Source: Methanosarcina mazei S-6 | GTDB taxonomy: Archaea > Halobacteriota > Methanosarcinia > Methanosarcinales > Methanosarcinaceae | NCBI RefSeq assembly: GCF_000970205.1 | Contig: NZ_CP009512.1 | Coordinates: forward strand, 1,860,001-1,924,000 | Reading direction: 5' to 3' | DNA: 64,000 nucleotides | Part shown: piece after piece, positions 61,645 to 64,000 of the stretch | Position numbering within the stretch: position 1 is the stretch's first letter | Layout: every line of letters starts with the position of its first letter | The notes under the pieces: generated by a model | Told to the model about the DNA's origin: nothing | The model's database searches: none | The model's input: the letters and a program-made list of their open reading frames with translations, nothing else | Position numbers and translations under genes: made by a program

Positions 61645-64000
61645 TTAAAGAAATAGATCAGGGATTTGAGGCATTGCAAGCCACTGAGCGAATTTATTAT
61701 AACTTCTGCCAACTTTTTGTACAATCTCTATGCCTTTTTGAGTTCCTTTAATCACTTTATTATAATCAGAATTAGGATCGGCCAATTTATTGAGGAAGCG
61801 ATATAGCTTATTAAAAGGTTTAACTATCTTTTCCTTGTCAGAATTAATGTTTATCTCATCTAAACTATCCTGAATTGTTTCCATATCTCGATCAAGCTTG
61901 GAATTTAAGTTTTCAAGCTCATCTTTTAAACTATCAAACTCGGCTCGAATATATGGCAGTTCTACCTTTAAATCTATATTGACATTTATATTAATTTCTG
62001 ATTTTAGTTCAGCTTTAGAGATTGAGTTTGCTTCTGAACTAGTTTGTACTTGGTTTATTAAGACAATTGGTGTTTTACCGCCGAATTCATAATTCCCTTT
62101 ATATTTATTTTCTATGTGTTTGTAACCATATAATAGCGACGAAATGGAAACTTGCTTGCTGCTACTAAAACATATTGTATTCTCCAATTTTTCAGTTTCC
62201 GCTTTTAGCAAGCCTTCATATGGGTATCTTTGAGGACAATTAGTTGAACAGTTACAAGGTATTTCTTTATTGAGTTTTATCTTTTTAATGGAAGCGTTTA
62301 TGTGGTCAAGATGATTACAGATAACGCCTAATGCTTCTCTTTTATTATCACCTTTTATTCTGATCTCAATCCGCTTCTCATCAGGCTTCATCTCTACAAG
62401 AGCATGTGAATTTTCGAGCTTTAATACCACTCCTTCTCTCCAGCACATAGGCATTTCATTCTCTTTTTTCTCGATGTCAGGATGCATTCGCACAATAAAG
62501 CGGGTAATTATACCAGGAGGCAAAAAGTAATCATAACAATAAAAGAAGCAAAGATTATCTTTTTCGTCCCATATAAAGTTGGGTGCGTTTTTAGGTAAAA
62601 GTTCAGGAATAAGATAGCTACTTTCATCTGGAAGTTCGTAAGCAAGCTCAAATTTGTTCATTAAGTCCATTAATTGGGGATAAATATTGGATGGATATGT
62701 CTCTCTATCCCATATCTGGCGTAATTCACTGTATAACAATTTACCTTCACGTTGGAGAACAGACTTCGTAGACAATATTTTATAAAATGCACCTGTGACC
62801 CATTCAGGTTTTAATATCACCATACTTTCTAATCTATCATCAAAATGAAGAATTACCCCCAGTTCGTGTAAATATCCATCAAGTGTGTTAATATTTTCTT
62901 CGTCTAATCCTTCCGAAACACATATATCATAAAATTCATCGAAGGAAATCCAATAATCTTTAAGCCCTTCAAGTTTTCCACGTACTTTGTACCACGAATC
63001 AAACCATGAAGCTCTCATTAAAGGAAGGTTCCAAGCGGTTTTACTAATCGCTTCTTTTAGAATAGAGATTCCTTTACCATCTTTACTATCAATTTTAAAG
63101 TTATTTACAATTTGAGGAAACTTATTTTTGAGGTCTTTTAGATTTAAATCGTCATCACTTTCGTTCATCTTGCTCATTACAAGGATTATTGGGCTATCTC
63201 CACCAAAAGCTTCAATCGTGTGCAACCATGAATATATATTGTTAAAGTCCTTTGCCTTCCGCGCGTTCCATACTAGTAAATAAACTGAACGTGTTGTTAG
63301 GAAAAACTGGTGAGTTGCATGATAGATTTCCTGTCCACCAAAGTCCCAAATATTCAGTTTGATTATACTATTACTAGAATCAGGAGCTTTAGTGCTCCAT
63401 TTTGATATATTTATTCCTTCAGTTATCCCATCTTCCGCAAATTCATTGGTAATTAATCTATGAGTTAGGCAAGTTTTCCCAACTTCCCCGTTACCAACTA
63501 GTATTAACTTTGCTTCATTGTTTTCTGTAGTTTTTGATTGCTTCAATTGTCTCAAATAAGTGAGGATTGAGCTCAATCCCATAGAAACAATTTCAGGCGG
63601 AGGTGAAATTAAAGGATTATAAGAAACGTCAAGCTGTTTAAGTTCTGTAAGTTCTGCAATCTCAGTTGGTAGTTCAGTAAACTCATTCTCAGATAAGTCA
63701 AGTTTTACAAGTTTTTTAAGTTTTTTAATTTCAGGCGGTAGTTGAGTCAGATGGTTTCCAGACAAATACAGATTTTTAAGGTCTTTAAATTTTCCAATTT
63801 CTGGCGGTATTTGAGTCAGCTGATTATAAGAAATATCAAGATCCTCAAGGTTCTCAAGTTTACCAATTTCTTGTGGTAATTGAGTTAAATTATTATGACA
63901 TAAGGAAAGTCTCACAAGATTCCTGAGTCCAGATATCTCTGGAGATAGTTGGGTCAGTTGATTATTAGAAATATCAAGATTCTCAAGATTCTCAAGTTTT
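61645..64000 (-). CDS. Roco protein, copy 2 (N-terminus outside window)
   Basis: The reading frame is open through the right edge: codons beyond the first GTG continue as LENLENLDISNNQLTQLSPE, matching copy 1, so the gene runs past 64000. The visible part (about 785 residues) holds the last five or so LRRs, Roc (GNGEVGKT, WDFGGQE, SKMNESD) and COR. It is nearly identical to copy 1 in LRR-Roc, with scattered changes in COR and a seven-residue difference (KHIENKYKGNYE versus KPQGNYE) before the C-terminal coiled coil. The 3' flank, including the cas1 tail, is also shared. Confidence 0.92.
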   Translation of the reverse strand, partial: KLENLENLDISNNQLTQLSPEISGLRNLVRLSLCHNNLTQLPQEIGKLENLEDLDISYNQLTQIPPEIGKFKDLKNLYLSGNHLTQLPPEIKKLKKLVKLDLSENEFTELPTEIAELTELKQLDVSYNPLISPPPEIVSMGLSSILTYLRQLKQSKTTENNEAKLILVGNGEVGKTCLTHRLITNEFAEDGITEGINISKWSTKAPDSSNSIIKLNIWDFGGQEIYHATHQFFLTTRSVYLLVWNARKAKDFNNIYSWLHTIEAFGGDSPIILVMSKMNESDDDLNLKDLKNKFPQIVNNFKIDSKDGKGISILKEAISKTAWNLPLMRASWFDSWYKVRGKLEGLKDYWISFDEFYDICVSEGLDEENINTLDGYLHELGVILHFDDRLESMVILKPEWVTGAFYKILSTKSVLQREGKLLYSELRQIWDRETYPSNIYPQLMDLMNKFELAYELPDESSYLIPELLPKNAPNFIWDEKDNLCFFYCYDYFLPPGIITRFIVRMHPDIEKKENEMPMCWREGVVLKLENSHALVEMKPDEKRIEIRIKGDNKREALGVICNHLDHINASIKKIKLNKEIPCNCSTNCPQRYPYEGLLKAETEKLENTICFSSSKQVSISSLLYGYKHIENKYKGNYEFGGKTPIVLINQVQTSSEANSISKAELKSEININVNIDLKVELPYIRAEFDSLKDELENLNSKLDRDMETIQDSLDEININSDKEKIVKPFNKLYRFLNKLADPNSDYNKVIKGTQKGIEIVQKVGRSYNKFAQWLAMPQIPDLFL

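Overview
The window reads as a chromosomal segment of a methanogenic archaeon of the genus Methanosarcina, most likely M. barkeri or a close relative. The evidence is the AT-rich, repeat-laden intergenic DNA, TATA-type promoters with GGAG/GGTG ribosome sites, YVTN/PKD surface proteins, a nicotianamine-synthase-like enzyme, a Taw2-type wyosine enzyme, a DUF1638 protein and a large archaeal Roco (LRR-Roc-COR) GTPase. Genus and species are inferred from protein families; no rRNA, tRNA or CRISPR array was found.

Layout. 1-10 kb: the edge of an alkaline-phosphatase-superfamily gene, a small membrane/secreted cluster with an ArsR-type regulator, a nicotianamine-synthase-like gene, a YVTN/PKD surface protein, a MerR/GyrI regulator and a five-PKD membrane-anchored protein whose frame is interrupted by one UAG codon. 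10-22.5 kb: an accessory zone rich in gene relics. It holds a frameshifted IS4-superfamily transposase, small orphan genes, a broken pentapeptide-repeat gene, several decayed fragments of a CRISPR cas1 gene, and the first Roco gene. 22.5-34 kb: a lipoprotein serine hydrolase, a 150-bp MITE, an aldo/keto reductase with ferredoxin domain, a CMD-family protein, two pairs of paralogous membrane proteins, taw2, a pseudogene, a Cache-cupin fusion and exonuclease III. 34-45 kb: a type I restriction-modification system whose hsdM is separated from hsdS-hsdR by two tetratricopeptide genes and an internally deleted helicase pseudogene. 45-61 kb: housekeeping and transport genes (flavodoxin, MscL, BtuR-type adenosyltransferase, LysE transporter, DrrAB-like ABC exporter, HtpX-PspAB, PfkB kinase, MATE exporter, PAP2 phosphatase), with a catalase relic and a possible structured RNA. 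61.3-64 kb: another cas1 tail fragment next to a second Roco gene that runs off the window.

Main points of interest: (1) an in-frame amber codon at a conserved Trp of a PKD repeat, in a genus that decodes UAG as pyrrolysine; (2) at least five dispersed cas1 remnants, two of them directly downstream of the two Roco copies; (3) a direct repeat of the Roco gene about 43.6 kb apart; (4) three copies of a MerR promoter/operator segment; (5) three genes with a good Shine-Dalgarno followed by AUA rather than a normal start; (6) a promoter-plus-two-hairpin element at 48.53-48.65 kb.
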